DNA of 45,998 bases from Victivallis vadensis (GTDB lineage Bacteria; Verrucomicrobiota; Kiritimatiellia; UBA8416; CAMCYG01): positions 1 through 45,998 of the forward strand of contig CAMCYG010000006.1 in the NCBI GenBank assembly GCA_945883775.1. The letters run 5' to 3'. The notes under the pieces were generated by a model, which saw only the letters and a list, made by a program, of their open reading frames with translations, ran no database searches and had not been told where the DNA came from. This document shows positions 7,278-14,967 of the stretch, one piece after another. The stretch's first letter is position 1; the number at the start of each line of letters is the position of its first letter. The position numbers and the translations under genes are program-made.

Positions 7278-9054
7278 GATATTGATTTTCATGCAGCGCC
7301 AGCCACGCCGGCGAAAAATGGCCGCAACCCTTGCCGTGCTCGTGGTGGCCGGCTGGTGGGGGTGGCCTAGACACGACGGGGCGGCGCTGAAGGAGCTCAC
7401 CTTCGCAGCGAGGCGCGGAACGCTGGAGATCAATGTGCTCGAAGGCGGAAGCCTGAAGGCAATTGAATCGCAGGAAATCAAGTGCGAAGTCCGCGTGGGC
7501 CATCAGGGTACGAAGATCCTGAAGATCGTCGAGGAAGGGTATCTCGTCACTGAAGAGGATGTGAAGAAAGGGAAGGTTCTGGTCGAACTGGATTCGTCGG
7601 AATTGCAGAAGCAGATCGCCCAGCAGGAAATCCAGTATCAGCAGGCGGCCGCCAACCTGACCGATGCCCAGCAGAATTATGAAATACAGGCGAATCAGAA
7701 CCAGAGCGACATCAAGGCCGCTGAGCAGAAGGCCCGCTTTGCGCGGATGGATTTCGATAAATTCCTGGGCGATACCGTTACCGCCCGGATTATCAAGGAA
7801 TATGGGCTCGACAAGATCCTGACAGAAGCCGGCACCAACAGCCCCGGGGTAATCGCAGCCCTGGCGGAGGGCAGTCAGTCCAATCAGGTGCTGGCCCCCC
7901 CGGTGGTCATTGATTTTAACAAATATGCCAACATCGAGGAATTGGGGGACGGTGAAGCCAAACAGAAACTGCGCAAGTTTGAGGATGATTTGCAGGCGGC
8001 CCAGAAGGAACTTGGTCAGGCCAAAGCCACGCTCGACGGGACGCGGCGGCTTTTTGAAAAGCAGTTTGTCGCGAGGACAGAGCTGGTGCGGGACCAATTG
8101 GCCCAGGATAGCGCCGAATTGAAGGTGAAGACGGCTCAAACCGCGAGTGCGTTGTTCCTGAAATACGATTTCTCAAAAACCGCCGAACAGTCTCTTTCCG
8201 CCTACACGGATGCCGTGCGTGAGCTGGACAGGGCCCGGCGTGTGGCCATCTCGAAAATGGCCCAGGCCTGCGCCAAGCTGAAGTCCGCCCAGGGACAATA
8301 TGACGTGCAGGTGCAGCAGCGCAATGACGTTATGGAGCAACTCGGGAAATGCACAATGGTTGCGAAAAAAACCGGACTCGTTGTGTATGGCGGGGGCGGG
8401 AGTGAAAATTATTATGGAAATCAGGATCCCATCCGGGAAGGCGCCACCGTCCGCGAGCGACAGGCCATCATCACCATACCGGACCTGACGCACATGTCGG
8501 TGAATGTCAAGATCCATGAGAGCTACATCAACAAGATCAAGGTCGGCCAGAAGGCCCGCATTACCGTGGATGCGTTTCCCGACGTCACCCTCACCGGGGA
8601 AGTGTCCAAGATGGCTGTTTTACCGGATTCTCAAAACCGGTGGATAAACCCCGACATGATGGTTTACCTTACGACGGTCACCATCAACAACTCCTGCGAT
8701 TGGGTCAAACCCGGCATGAGCGCCAAAGTCGAGATTCTCGTCAACAAGCTGGACAATGTGGTCTACATACCGGTGCAGGCGGTATCGCCGGACGACGGGA
8801 AGCGGGTGTGCTATGTGACAGGAGCCTTTAAGCCCGAGCGGCGCGAGATTGTGGCCGGTGACTTCAACGACGAATTCATCGAAATTAAAAAGGGACTCAA
8901 GGAAGGGGAGCGCGTTCTGCTCCGGCTGCCGGATGGCATTGAAGCGGGCAGTCCGGAAAACGGCACCCACACGGTGGAACCGGAACCGGCCAATGCGAAA
9001 AAGCCGGCAACCCCCGCCAAAACCAAGGCTGCCGCACCTGCGGGGAAAGCGTGA
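7261..9054 (+). CDS. HlyD/MacA-type periplasmic membrane-fusion protein
   Basis: A 597-residue adaptor with one N-terminal membrane helix (about 20-35, around AATLAVLVVAGWWGW). A lipoyl/barrel half follows, then a long coiled coil (about residues 110-350, many Q/K/A heptads) and the returning barrel, with TMVAKKTGLVVYGGG and ITIPDLTHMSVNVKIHESYI. The family is usually 370-450 residues, so the coiled coil is unusually long and suggests a long periplasmic reach to TolC. The tail is Ala/Pro/Lys-rich. The start at 7261 lies inside the tolC-like gene behind GGGAGG; the ATG at 7294 is a possible alternative. The stop overlaps the next start in TGATG. It should bridge the inner-membrane ABC permease and the outer-membrane duct. 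Confidence 0.88.
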   Translation: MPKPNRILIFMQRQPRRRKMAATLAVLVVAGWWGWPRHDGAALKELTFAARRGTLEINVLEGGSLKAIESQEIKCEVRVGHQGTKILKIVEEGYLVTEEDVKKGKVLVELDSSELQKQIAQQEIQYQQAAANLTDAQQNYEIQANQNQSDIKAAEQKARFARMDFDKFLGDTVTARIIKEYGLDKILTEAGTNSPGVIAALAEGSQSNQVLAPPVVIDFNKYANIEELGDGEAKQKLRKFEDDLQAAQKELGQAKATLDGTRRLFEKQFVARTELVRDQLAQDSAELKVKTAQTASALFLKYDFSKTAEQSLSAYTDAVRELDRARRVAISKMAQACAKLKSAQGQYDVQVQQRNDVMEQLGKCTMVAKKTGLVVYGGGGSENYYGNQDPIREGATVRERQAIITIPDLTHMSVNVKIHESYINKIKVGQKARITVDAFPDVTLTGEVSKMAVLPDSQNRWINPDMMVYLTTVTINNSCDWVKPGMSAKVEILVNKLDNVVYIPVQAVSPDDGKRVCYVTGAFKPERREIVAGDFNDEFIEIKKGLKEGERVLLRLPDGIEAGSPENGTHTVEPEPANAKKPATPAKTKAAAPAGKA

Positions 9055-9761
9055 TGACCGCCGTGTCGCCCCCCATGACACTACCTATTGTCCAGATCCA
9101 GAACGTCCACAAGACCTTTCACATGGGGCCAGTCAAGGTTGAGGCGTTGCGTGGCGTGTCATTTGAAATTGCCGCAGGAGAATACATCAGCGTCATGGGG
9201 CCATCCGGCTGCGGAAAATCCACGCTTCTCAACCTGCTCGGCTGCCTGGACCGGCCTACCGCCGGGCATTATCTGCTTGGCGGCCAGGATGTTTCAGGCA
9301 TGGATGACGACAGCCTGTCAGCCATCCGAGGCTCTCGACTGGGATTCATTTTCCAGTCCTACAACCTCATTCAGCAACTTACGGTGTTGGAGAACATTGA
9401 AGTCCCGCTCTACTACCAGGATCGACCCGAGTCGGAGTGCCGCGAGCTTGCCCGTAAATTGGCGGCTCGCGTCGGGCTGTCGCACCGGCTGGGTCACAAA
9501 CCCTTTGAATTGTCCGGGGGGCAGCAGCAACGCGTTGCCATCGCCCGTGCACTTGTGAATGATCCGCTGGTCATTCTTGCCGATGAACCCACCGGCAACC
9601 TCGACTCCTCCTCGGGCGTGGAGATTATGGAGGTTTTTGATGAGCTCAACGCCCAAGGAAAAACCCTGATACTGGTCACACATGATGCGGTCGTGGGAAA
9701 GCGCGCCCGCCGCACCCTCCATCTTCGAGACGGGGAGATTGAAAACGATGTCCGCCACTAG
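9054..9761 (+). CDS. MacB/LolD-type ABC transporter ATPase
   Basis: This 235-residue nucleotide-binding subunit has Walker [10 protein letters not shown] (residues 49-57), a Q-loop in [18 protein letters not shown] signature [15 protein letters not shown], Walker [17 protein letters not shown] and the switch histidine in LVTHD. The pattern is that of the LolD/MacB/FtsE group, which power FtsX-like permeases. The chosen ATG at 9054 overlaps the preceding stop by one base; an ATG at 9075 is an alternative. It overlaps the permease gene by 14 bases. E. coli MacB has the ATPase and permease fused; here they are separate polypeptides. Confidence 0.93.
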   Translation: MTAVSPPMTLPIVQIQNVHKTFHMGPVKVEALRGVSFEIAAGEYISVMGPSGCGKSTLLNLLGCLDRPTAGHYLLGGQDVSGMDDDSLSAIRGSRLGFIFQSYNLIQQLTVLENIEVPLYYQDRPESECRELARKLAARVGLSHRLGHKPFELSGGQQQRVAIARALVNDPLVILADEPTGNLDSSSGVEIMEVFDELNAQGKTLILVTHDAVVGKRARRTLHLRDGEIENDVRH

Positions 9762-11094
9762 CAGCCCGATCCAGGGAATACGCCTCCCCGGCGGCCTCTC
9801 GGTCGCCCGGCTCAAGCGCGCCATCCGCCTGGGCATTCGCAGCCTCTGGTTGCATCGCCTTCGCTCGCTGCTCACCGTCCTGGGTATCGTCTTTGGGGTG
9901 TGTTCGGTGATCTCGATGCTGGCCATCGGTGAAGGGGCCAGTTACGAAGCGCAGGAACAGATTAAGAGTCTGGGCAGTCAGAACATCATTCTTCGCAGCA
10001 TCAAGCCCCCTGCCAGTGAGAAAGTCTCCAACGAAGGGGGACAGAGTTATGTGCTCCAATACGGCATCACCTATCCCGATGTCGGACGCATTCGTGCCAC
10101 CATCCCCGGTGTCACGGTTATCCTGCCGGCCCGCAGCATGCGGGATTACGTCTGGAACATCACCCGTCGTGTGGATTGTGAAATCATCGGCACGGTTCCC
10201 TGGTATCCGTCCATGCGCAACCACCGCGTGGTCAGCGGCCGGTTCTTTTCCCAGGATGAAATGGACCGCCAGAGCAGCGTCTGTGTTCTGGGTGCCGAGA
10301 TGGTACCCCTGCTGTTTCCGTTAAAGTCACCCCTGGGCGGGCATGTCCGTGTTGGCGGCGACTATTATCAGGTCATTGGCGTAATGGAGGCACGGGGGGG
10401 CTCGGGCGGAACGGGCGGAACGGACGGGGCGGCGGAACGGAAGGACAAATCCGCAGCCTGCCGCATGTTCATTCCCCTGGAGACGGCCAAGCTCCGATAT
10501 GGCGAGGTTTTGATGCGGCGCCGAAGCGGCAGTTTTGAGGCCGAGCGTGTCCAGCTTCATGAACTGACAGTCAAGGTGGCGTCGCTGGACGAGGTCATGA
10601 ATGTCGCCGGCGCGATTAAGGCGGTCATGGAGCGTAACCACAAGAACAAGGATTACCAGATTGACGTTCCCCTGGAGATGCTCCGCCGCGCGGAGCGGAC
10701 CAAGCATATCTTCAATATCGTGTTGGGCTCCATCGCCGCCATTTCACTCCTGGTTGGCGGCATCGGCATTATGAACATCATGCTTGCCAGCGTGACCGAA
10801 CGAACGCGGGAAATCGGAATCCGGCGTGCCCTTGGCGCCCGGCGGCGGGACATCATTGTCCAGTTCCTTGTGGAAACCGTGTTGCTCTCCGGTATCGGCG
10901 GCATCATCGGTGTGCTGCTTGGCATCACCATTCCCCTCATTGTCTCCCACGCCGCCGGCATGAAAACCATTATCACGCTCTGGTCGCCGCTGCTGGCATT
11001 CGGTATCTCGGCGTTGGTAGGGGTCATATTCGGCATCTATCCGGCCTTTCGCGCCGCCAACATGGACCCCGTTGAAGCGCTGCGGAACGAATGA
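9748..11094 (+). CDS. MacB-type ABC permease (MacB_PCD + FtsX domains)
   Basis: The 448-residue protein has one N-terminal membrane helix ([20 protein letters not shown], about 37-56). A large periplasmic domain of about 250 residues follows, then three C-terminal helices starting at [19 protein letters not shown] and ending in [23 protein letters not shown], the FtsX signature. The start at 9748 lies inside the ATPase gene. With the ATPase, adaptor and TolC-like protein it forms a complete MacAB-TolC-like mechanotransmission exporter, likely for a peptide, lipopeptide, macrolide or polyketide. The glycine-rich stretch near 10392-10435 (repeated GG and GT) is a low-complexity insert in the periplasmic domain. 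Confidence 0.9.
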   Translation: MSATSSPIQGIRLPGGLSVARLKRAIRLGIRSLWLHRLRSLLTVLGIVFGVCSVISMLAIGEGASYEAQEQIKSLGSQNIILRSIKPPASEKVSNEGGQSYVLQYGITYPDVGRIRATIPGVTVILPARSMRDYVWNITRRVDCEIIGTVPWYPSMRNHRVVSGRFFSQDEMDRQSSVCVLGAEMVPLLFPLKSPLGGHVRVGGDYYQVIGVMEARGGSGGTGGTDGAAERKDKSAACRMFIPLETAKLRYGEVLMRRRSGSFEAERVQLHELTVKVASLDEVMNVAGAIKAVMERNHKNKDYQIDVPLEMLRRAERTKHIFNIVLGSIAAISLLVGGIGIMNIMLASVTERTREIGIRRALGARRRDIIVQFLVETVLLSGIGGIIGVLLGITIPLIVSHAAGMKTIITLWSPLLAFGISALVGVIFGIYPAFRAANMDPVEALRNE

Positions 11095-11330
11095 TTGGAT
11101 TCCTTGAATTTGGATGGTCTCCCGCCAGCGCCATTTCCAATTTATTCGGAGTATCGCGAGGTAGGGTAACAGCGTTTTTCCTCGAACCCCCTGAGATTCT
11201 AAAGTATGTTCAACCACCAAAGACAAAAATCATGATGACGCCACTTTCTTCTCCATGGAAGGACCTTGACCGCCGGAGCACCATCGGCTTTCTCCTGGCG
11301 CACACCCTCCTCACCCTTCTCGGCGCGGGC
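11095..11330. other. No convincing gene between the efflux operon and IS91 remnant
   Basis: Open frames exist, including one whose ATG overlaps the permease stop, but their products (starting [13 protein letters not shown]) show no recognisable motif. The frame runs on into the antisense phase of the transposase remnant. I see no terminator hairpin here. Confidence 0.4.
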
Positions 11331-11537
11331 CTGCGGCAATCTGGAACGTGGCTTTGCGCGTGTCCGGTGTGATCACTGCAAACATGAGTATTTGCTGGCT
11401 TTTTCCTGCCGGGGAAGGTGGTTCTGTCCCTCCTGCCACCAGAAGAAGGTCCAGCTCTTCGGCGCACTGCTCACCGAGACAATTCTTTATCCCGTTCCGC
11501 ACCGTCACTTCACTATGGGCATTCCCAAGATGACAAC

Positions 11538-11556
11538 GTCCCTGAGCCTGTCGAAG
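11538..11556 (+). repeat. Short dispersed repeat GTCCCTGAGCCTGTCGAAG, copy 2
   Basis: Identical over 19 bases to 4970-4988. It lies directly after the IPKM block of the transposase remnant, at the junction with a deletion. Confidence 0.6.
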
Positions 11557-11650
11557 GGCTACGCGTTTGGGTACACTCCGGCTTCAATGTGTATCGTAGC
11601 CGGCGGGTGATGCCGACTGAACGGAAGGATCCGCCTTCGCGCTTCGCTTG

Positions 11651-11790
11651 CTGACCTGAAACAAGAAAAGTCAGAGCATCGCGCCAAGACGCCAAGTGCG
11701 CCAAGAATACTTTGCGATCTTTGCGCCTTTGCGCGAGATAATCTTCTCTTTGTTTCTTCAATGAATAATCCGGACAACGGCCGGTGGCGG
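11651..11790. repeat. 140-bp repeat element, copy 1
   Basis: By eye this is the perfect reverse complement of 13188-13327. It contains alternating blocks such as CGCCAAGACGCCAAG, CTTTGCGATCTTTGCGCC and TTTGCGCGAGA, and ends with ACAACGGCCGGTGGCGG. It separates the TERKD and LERLAQY blocks of the transposase remnant. It encodes nothing convincing. Confidence 0.85.
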
Positions 11791-11830
11791 AACTACGGCG
11801 GGACAAGTCTGGAGCGGCTGGCGCAATATA

Positions 11831-11868
11831 CCCGCCTGCAACGCTGTGCGTAGCACTGCGGGCAGGTC
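11831..11868. repeat. CCCGCCTGCAACGC repeat, copy 1
   Basis: A 38-39 base insertion between the LERLAQY and IRNPFSVEKMQ blocks of the transposase. Its core CCGCCTGCAACGCTRTGCG continues as TAGCAC and recurs at 34920-34945 with one base difference. It is a multiple of three but contains a stop codon. Confidence 0.6.
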
Positions 11869-11902
11869 ATCCGCAACCCGTTTTCTGTTGAGAAAATGCA
11901 GA

Positions 11903-11980
11903 ATAATTGCCGATTGATGAGTGTCGATTGATGATTGAATAAGAGAGATTGGAATCGTCGATCTGCAATCGTCAATTATT
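11903..11980. repeat. AATCG-type dispersed repeat, locus B
   Basis: A run of short variants of (A)ATTGCCGATTGATGAGTG and GATCTGCAATCGTCAATTATT between the transposase remnant and the four-helix-bundle pseudogene. It overlaps the last codons of that pseudogene. Related to 5145-5270 and 12350-12412. Confidence 0.55.
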
Positions 11981-12324
11981 TTGGGAGGCGGTTTTACGGC
12001 TTGGGACCATGATAGCGGTGATCTCATTGGCTTCTGTCAACAAATCAGTGACCATGTTCTCAGGAAGGAGCTTTCCTTCATTTATCAATTCGAGCCAGAG
12101 CACGGTTTCGTCAGCTTCTCCACGACGATGGAAAGCTTGGAAATAAATTCAGCTTTGGATCGGGCCCTGCAGGCTGCGCGGTAGTTAGCAGCAACGGAAC
12201 TTGCCGATCGCATGATCTGATCGGCAATTACTCTGCCTTGTATAGACTTTGGCAGGTGCTCGATCAGGCGCATGATTTTCAGCGCTAAATCCTTACTTCG
12301 TCCTTTCAATGCTTCTTGATTCAT
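11972..12324 (-). pseudogene. Frameshifted four-helix-bundle (S23 / 23S rRNA intervening-sequence) protein
   Basis: From the ATG at 12324 the frame reads MNQEALKGRSKDLALKIMRL, DQIMRSASSVAANYRAACRA and SKAEFISKLSIVVE, then runs out at a stop. Shifting by one base near 12118 continues with EADETVLWLELI, LLPENMVTDLL, EANEITAIM and a stop at 11972-11974. The joined 117-residue protein fits the four-helix-bundle family (TIGR02436) end to end. The likely lesion is one missing G in GGAG(G)AAGC. Such genes occur in rRNA intervening sequences and as stand-alone copies among repeats; here no rRNA is present. AATCG-type repeats flank it on both sides. Function of stand-alone copies is unknown. Confidence 0.85.
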
Positions 12325-12349
12325 GTCGTAGACAGTAGACCATCGTTTG

Positions 12350-12412
12350 GCGATTATCAATCTGCATGTGTCATAAATCGGCAATCAGCAATCGACAATC
12401 ATCAATTAGCTT
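12350..12412. repeat. AATCG-type dispersed repeat, locus C
   Basis: Contains GCGATTATCAATCTGCATG followed by ATAAATCGGCAATCAGCAAT and CGACAATCATCAATTAG, the upstream flank of the four-helix-bundle pseudogene. Same family as loci A and B. Confidence 0.55.
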
Positions 12413-12496
12413 ATACCTTCCACTGGCCCGGAATTTGAGAGGGGTCACTCGTCAATAGACATTGAATAGACGTGCGTAGTATGAGATGATGTCTGA

Positions 12497-12610
12497 ATGG
12501 CAAGACCATTAAGGATAGATGTCAAGGATGGCTGGTATCATGTGTCCGCGCGTGGAATAGAGCGTAGGGAGATATTCGACGGCGGCAGGGATAACGAGCA
12601 TTTTCTTTTG
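12497..12610 (+). pseudogene. REP-associated tyrosine transposase (Y1/IS200-like) N-terminal fragment
   Basis: The ATG at 12497 opens MARPLRIDVKDGWYHVSARG followed by IERREIFDGGRDNEHFL. This is the strongly conserved start of REP-associated tyrosine transposases (MARPLRI...WYHVxxRGxxRxxIF). The HUH motif and catalytic tyrosine are absent because the sequence changes at about 12607 into an unrelated Rhs scrap on the opposite strand. Full-length enzymes are about 150-300 residues and move short palindromic REP elements, which is relevant given the repeat density here. Confidence 0.75.
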
Positions 12611-12611
12611 T

Positions 12612-12720
12612 CCAGACGTGTCCCGCGAGCATTCTGAAGGGACTATACTGGTAGTGGGCGATAGCAGAACCTTGAGAATCGCAATATTCAGTGATGTTCC
12701 CGTTTGCGACCTCAAAGAAA
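12612..12720 (-). pseudogene. Rhs/YD-repeat protein scrap
   Basis: The minus strand encodes ANGNITEYCDSQGSAIAHYQ followed by YSPF, a textbook Rhs-core/YD-repeat segment (GNxTEYxDxxGxxxAHYxYSPFG). It continues as MLAGHVWTKENARYP before losing similarity. No other part of an Rhs protein is nearby, so this is a short fragment brought in by rearrangement. Confidence 0.6.
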
Positions 12721-12761
12721 GCGGCTGAAAGGATTGTTTCTTGCAAAGCCGAAGCCTCGGC

Positions 12762-13419
12762 TTACTTGCCCCTGCAGACTTTGAAACCTTCGATCTGCTT
12801 GGACGGCTGGGGATCTTGCATCAACTGGCGGATGGCATCGAAGACAATTTTTAAATGCTGATCATACTTGCCTTCCAGCGCATTGACCTTCCGGGCAAGG
12901 GCTTCAACAGACAGGGCCATGCGGCGCAGTTTGACGAAGGCGGTGACCACGGTGATGCTCATTTTAATAGCCTTTGAACTGTTTAAAACGTTTGCAGCCA
13001 TAATGGCACCGTGTTCGGTGAAAACATAAGGGATATAGCGTCGGCCTCCACGAGTGTTTGAGGTCGCAAATTGCGACCTCAAAAGTTCCCACTCTGATTC
13101 GGTCAATTGAAACATGAATGATTCCGGGAACCGTTCCTTGTTGCGCTTGACCTGCTCATTGAGTCTTTTGACCGTTATCCCATAGTCCCGCCACCGGCCG
13201 TTGTCCGGATTATTCATTGAAGAAACAAAGAGAAGATTATCTCGCGCAAAGGCGCAAAGATCGCAAAGTATTCTTGGCGCACTTGGCGTCTTGGCGCGAT
13301 GCTCTGACTTTTCTTGTTTCAGGTCAGAGTGCGGCCAGATCGGAATCGAGAATCACAGCCTGGCCGCGGATGCGGGTAATGGCTTTGTCGGGTGTTTGTT
13401 TGACAGGTAGATTGGGCAT
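12762..13419 (-). pseudogene. ORF6N-domain gene split by a 142-bp repeat insertion
   Basis: The gene starts at the ATG at 13419 behind an AAAGGAA site and reads MPNLPVKQTPDKAITRIRGQ then AVILDSDLAAL. At that point a TGA belonging to the repeat ends the frame. Beyond the repeat the frame resumes at YGITVKRLNEQVKRNKERFP with ESFMFQLTESEW and GGRRYIPYVFTEHG, and ends at 12762. Removing 13185-13326 (142 bases) joins AAL to YGI and gives an uninterrupted 171-residue ORF6N protein, the DNA-binding domain found in phage antirepressor-like proteins. The C-terminus is a coiled coil. The remaining 3' open frame (from 13217) starts inside the repeat. The insertion is therefore recent enough to leave both halves intact. 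Confidence 0.9.
13188..13327. repeat. 140-bp repeat element, copy 2 (inserted in the ORF6N gene)
   Basis: Perfect inverted copy of 11651-11790. Identity stops at 13187/11791 on one side and just after 13327/11651 on the other. Here both flanks are ORF6N coding sequence, so the element boundaries are defined by the gene. A CT dinucleotide is present on both sides of the insert and may be a target duplication. Confidence 0.9.
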
Positions 13420-13503
13420 GTAATATTCCTTTTGACCAGAAACTACCAAAAGCCTGGATTTCTGCATGTAGGGCTTTTGTAGGGTTGTGGCATTTTATTA
13501 ATC

Positions 13504-13531
13504 TTGAATTGCTAGCAGTAATGCTGATAAT
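13504..13531 (+). promoter_or_regulatory. Candidate sigma-70-type promoter for the kdsA operon
   Basis: TTGAAT (13504-13509) and GATAAT (13526-13531) are separated by 16 bases, 21 bases before the chosen kdsA start. This is a motif match only; the region is A+T-rich. Confidence 0.35.
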
Positions 13532-13552
13532 TTCCATTTTCTGGAGATGAAT

Positions 13553-14374
13553 ATGACCAAACAGATAAAGATAGGGAATGTCAGTATCGGAGGCGATGCG
13601 CCGTTGGCGCTGATTGCAGGCCCGTGTGTCATTGAATCGCTGGATATTTGTCTGAAAATCGCTGAAAAACTCAAGGAATTATCTGAAAAGCATAAGATAC
13701 CGTTGATTTTTAAGGCTTCATATGACAAGGCTAACAGGACATCATTCAAATCATACCGCGGGCCCGGCATCAAGAAGGGTCTGAAAATCCTGGCAGAAGT
13801 CGGCAAAGAATTCGGCCTTCCGATCCTGACGGATGTCCATTCTGTCGAAGAGGTAAAAATGGCAGGGGATGAGGTCGATGTTATCCAGATTCCGGCATTT
13901 CTTTGCAGACAGACAGACTTGCTTTTGGCGGCGGGTAAGACGAAGAAGCCCGTTAATGTGAAGAAAGGACAGTTTCTTGCGCCCTGGGATGTCCAGCATA
14001 TCATCCAGAAGATAGAGAGTACCGGCAATAAGCAGATAATACTTACGGAGCGAGGGAGCAGTTTCGGCTATAATACGCTTATCGTGGATATGAAGAGTCT
14101 GCCGCAGATGGCCGCTTTGGGCTATCCTGTAATATTTGATGCGACTCATAGTGTACAGAAGCCCGGTGGACATGGCAGTATGTCGGGCGGGGACAGGACG
14201 ATGGTCCCGTGTCTTGCCAGGGCGGCAGTGGCGGCCGGATGCAATGGGGTGTTCCTTGAGACGCATACGAACCCCGATAAGGCTTTATCGGACAGGGACA
14301 ATTCAATCGATGTGGATGGGATAGGCAGGTTATGGGACGTCCTGGTTAAGATCAACGATGCGGTGCAGGGATGA
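13553..14374 (+). CDS. kdsA: 3-deoxy-8-phosphooctulonate (KDO-8-P) synthase
   Basis: The enzyme condenses arabinose-5-phosphate with phosphoenolpyruvate to KDO-8-phosphate, the committed step to the LPS inner-core sugar. The 273-residue protein shows LIAGPCVIES, IFKASYDKANRTS, GPGIKKGLKIL, PVNVKKGQFLAPWDV, the histidine in FDATHSVQ, and FLETHTNP. Cys25 in GPC is the position occupied by a metal-binding cysteine in the metal-dependent class (Asn in the E. coli class), so a metal-dependent enzyme is predicted. The second ATG (13553) is preferred because GGAG lies six bases upstream; the first (13547) leaves no room for it. The stop overlaps the next gene by four bases (ATGA), starting a cytoplasm-to-surface LPS operon. 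Confidence 0.95.
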   Translation: MTKQIKIGNVSIGGDAPLALIAGPCVIESLDICLKIAEKLKELSEKHKIPLIFKASYDKANRTSFKSYRGPGIKKGLKILAEVGKEFGLPILTDVHSVEEVKMAGDEVDVIQIPAFLCRQTDLLLAAGKTKKPVNVKKGQFLAPWDVQHIIQKIESTGNKQIILTERGSSFGYNTLIVDMKSLPQMAALGYPVIFDATHSVQKPGGHGSMSGGDRTMVPCLARAAVAAGCNGVFLETHTNPDKALSDRDNSIDVDGIGRLWDVLVKINDAVQG

Positions 14375-14967
14375 TCACCAAGCATCTGTTTTTAGTCATG
14401 ATGCTGATTCTGCCGGTTACGTGTCTGGTGTCATGTGGCGATTCCAGAAGCTCCAAAGCGAAAGTCAATGTGACAATGACCAGCGGTGGTTTTGTCAAAG
14501 TAGATGAGCCTGACAAGAAGACAGGTTTAACCGCAACGAGTGCGACAAGTATTGTATCTTCGGCAGCCGAAGGATCGGGCGCTGATATGGTGCAGCAGCC
14601 TTATGTGCAGGGGTTGCGTCTGCCGGTAGAGTATTTTCCGGATGGCAGTATCAAGACCCAGTTGAATGCTGATGAAGCGAAAGTCAGCCAGACTAACGGA
14701 GTGATTTTTGCAAAAGGGCTGAGGTTTGATATGTTCGATCAAAAAGGTGCTTCCGAGATGACGGTTATCACGCCTGACTGTACGTTTGACCGGGTTGCTG
14801 GAAAGGCTTTTTCAGATGAGAAAGTGACGATGGAGAAGCAGGGTCTGACGATAAAAGGGACTGGGTATCTATGGGATACGATCGGACAGAAGATGAATTT
14901 ATATTCCGACGTGACTGTTGTGGTAAACAGGCGTGTCGTTGGTAATTCGAAGGGGTTGTTAAGATGA
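14371..14967 (+). CDS. lptC: LptC-like LPS export lipoprotein
   Basis: The protein is 198 residues. A lipoprotein signal ends in LVSC (Cys22), a linker follows, and a beta-rich domain of the LptC/OstA type begins near residue 75, with YFPDGSIKTQLNADEAKVSQ and a later repeat through GLTIKGTGYLWD. LptC connects the LptB2FG transporter to the periplasmic LptA bridge. E. coli LptC keeps a membrane helix, whereas this one seems lipid-anchored. Assignment rests on fold-like pattern plus position between kdsA and lptA with four-base overlaps on both sides; primary sequence alone is weak. Confidence 0.7.
   Translation: MITKHLFLVMMLILPVTCLVSCGDSRSSKAKVNVTMTSGGFVKVDEPDKKTGLTATSATSIVSSAAEGSGADMVQQPYVQGLRLPVEYFPDGSIKTQLNADEAKVSQTNGVIFAKGLRFDMFDQKGASEMTVITPDCTFDRVAGKAFSDEKVTMEKQGLTIKGTGYLWDTIGQKMNLYSDVTVVVNRRVVGNSKGLLR

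Larger units (their letters stand above)
11331..11903 (+). pseudogene. IS91-family transposase remnant broken by several repeats
   Basis: The zinc-binding N-terminal block is clear: CGNLERGFARVRCDHCKHEY, LAFSCRGRWFCPSCHQKK and VPHRHFTMGIPKM. A 19-base repeat then interrupts, and in another frame HSGFNVYRSRRVMPTERKD follows (about 11571-11630), a later part of the protein, so the catalytic middle is deleted. A 140-bp repeat (11651-11790) comes next, then LERLAQY (11809-11829), another repeat, and IRNPFSVEKMQ (11869-11901). These blocks are in the order expected for one transposase. At least three unrelated short repeats have therefore landed in it. The extreme C-terminus of an equivalent protein is at 4931-5100. 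IS91 enzymes mobilise DNA by rolling-circle replication. Confidence 0.75.

Noticed and set aside
7228-8139. 303-codon minus-strand open frame opposite the membrane-fusion protein gene
   Set aside because: Antisense shadow in high-G+C coding DNA; no start signal or family motif.
11651-13327. A composite transposon with the 140-bp repeats as its terminal inverted repeats
   Set aside because: The right copy is inserted within an ORF6N gene and the left within a transposase remnant, so they are independent insertions rather than the ends of one element. Inversion between them remains possible.
13201-13423. Open frame inside the 140-bp repeat, present also at 11559-11777 on the other strand
   Set aside because: Identical peptides arise only because the repeat is duplicated; the two copies continue into unrelated flanks, so no conserved protein is encoded.
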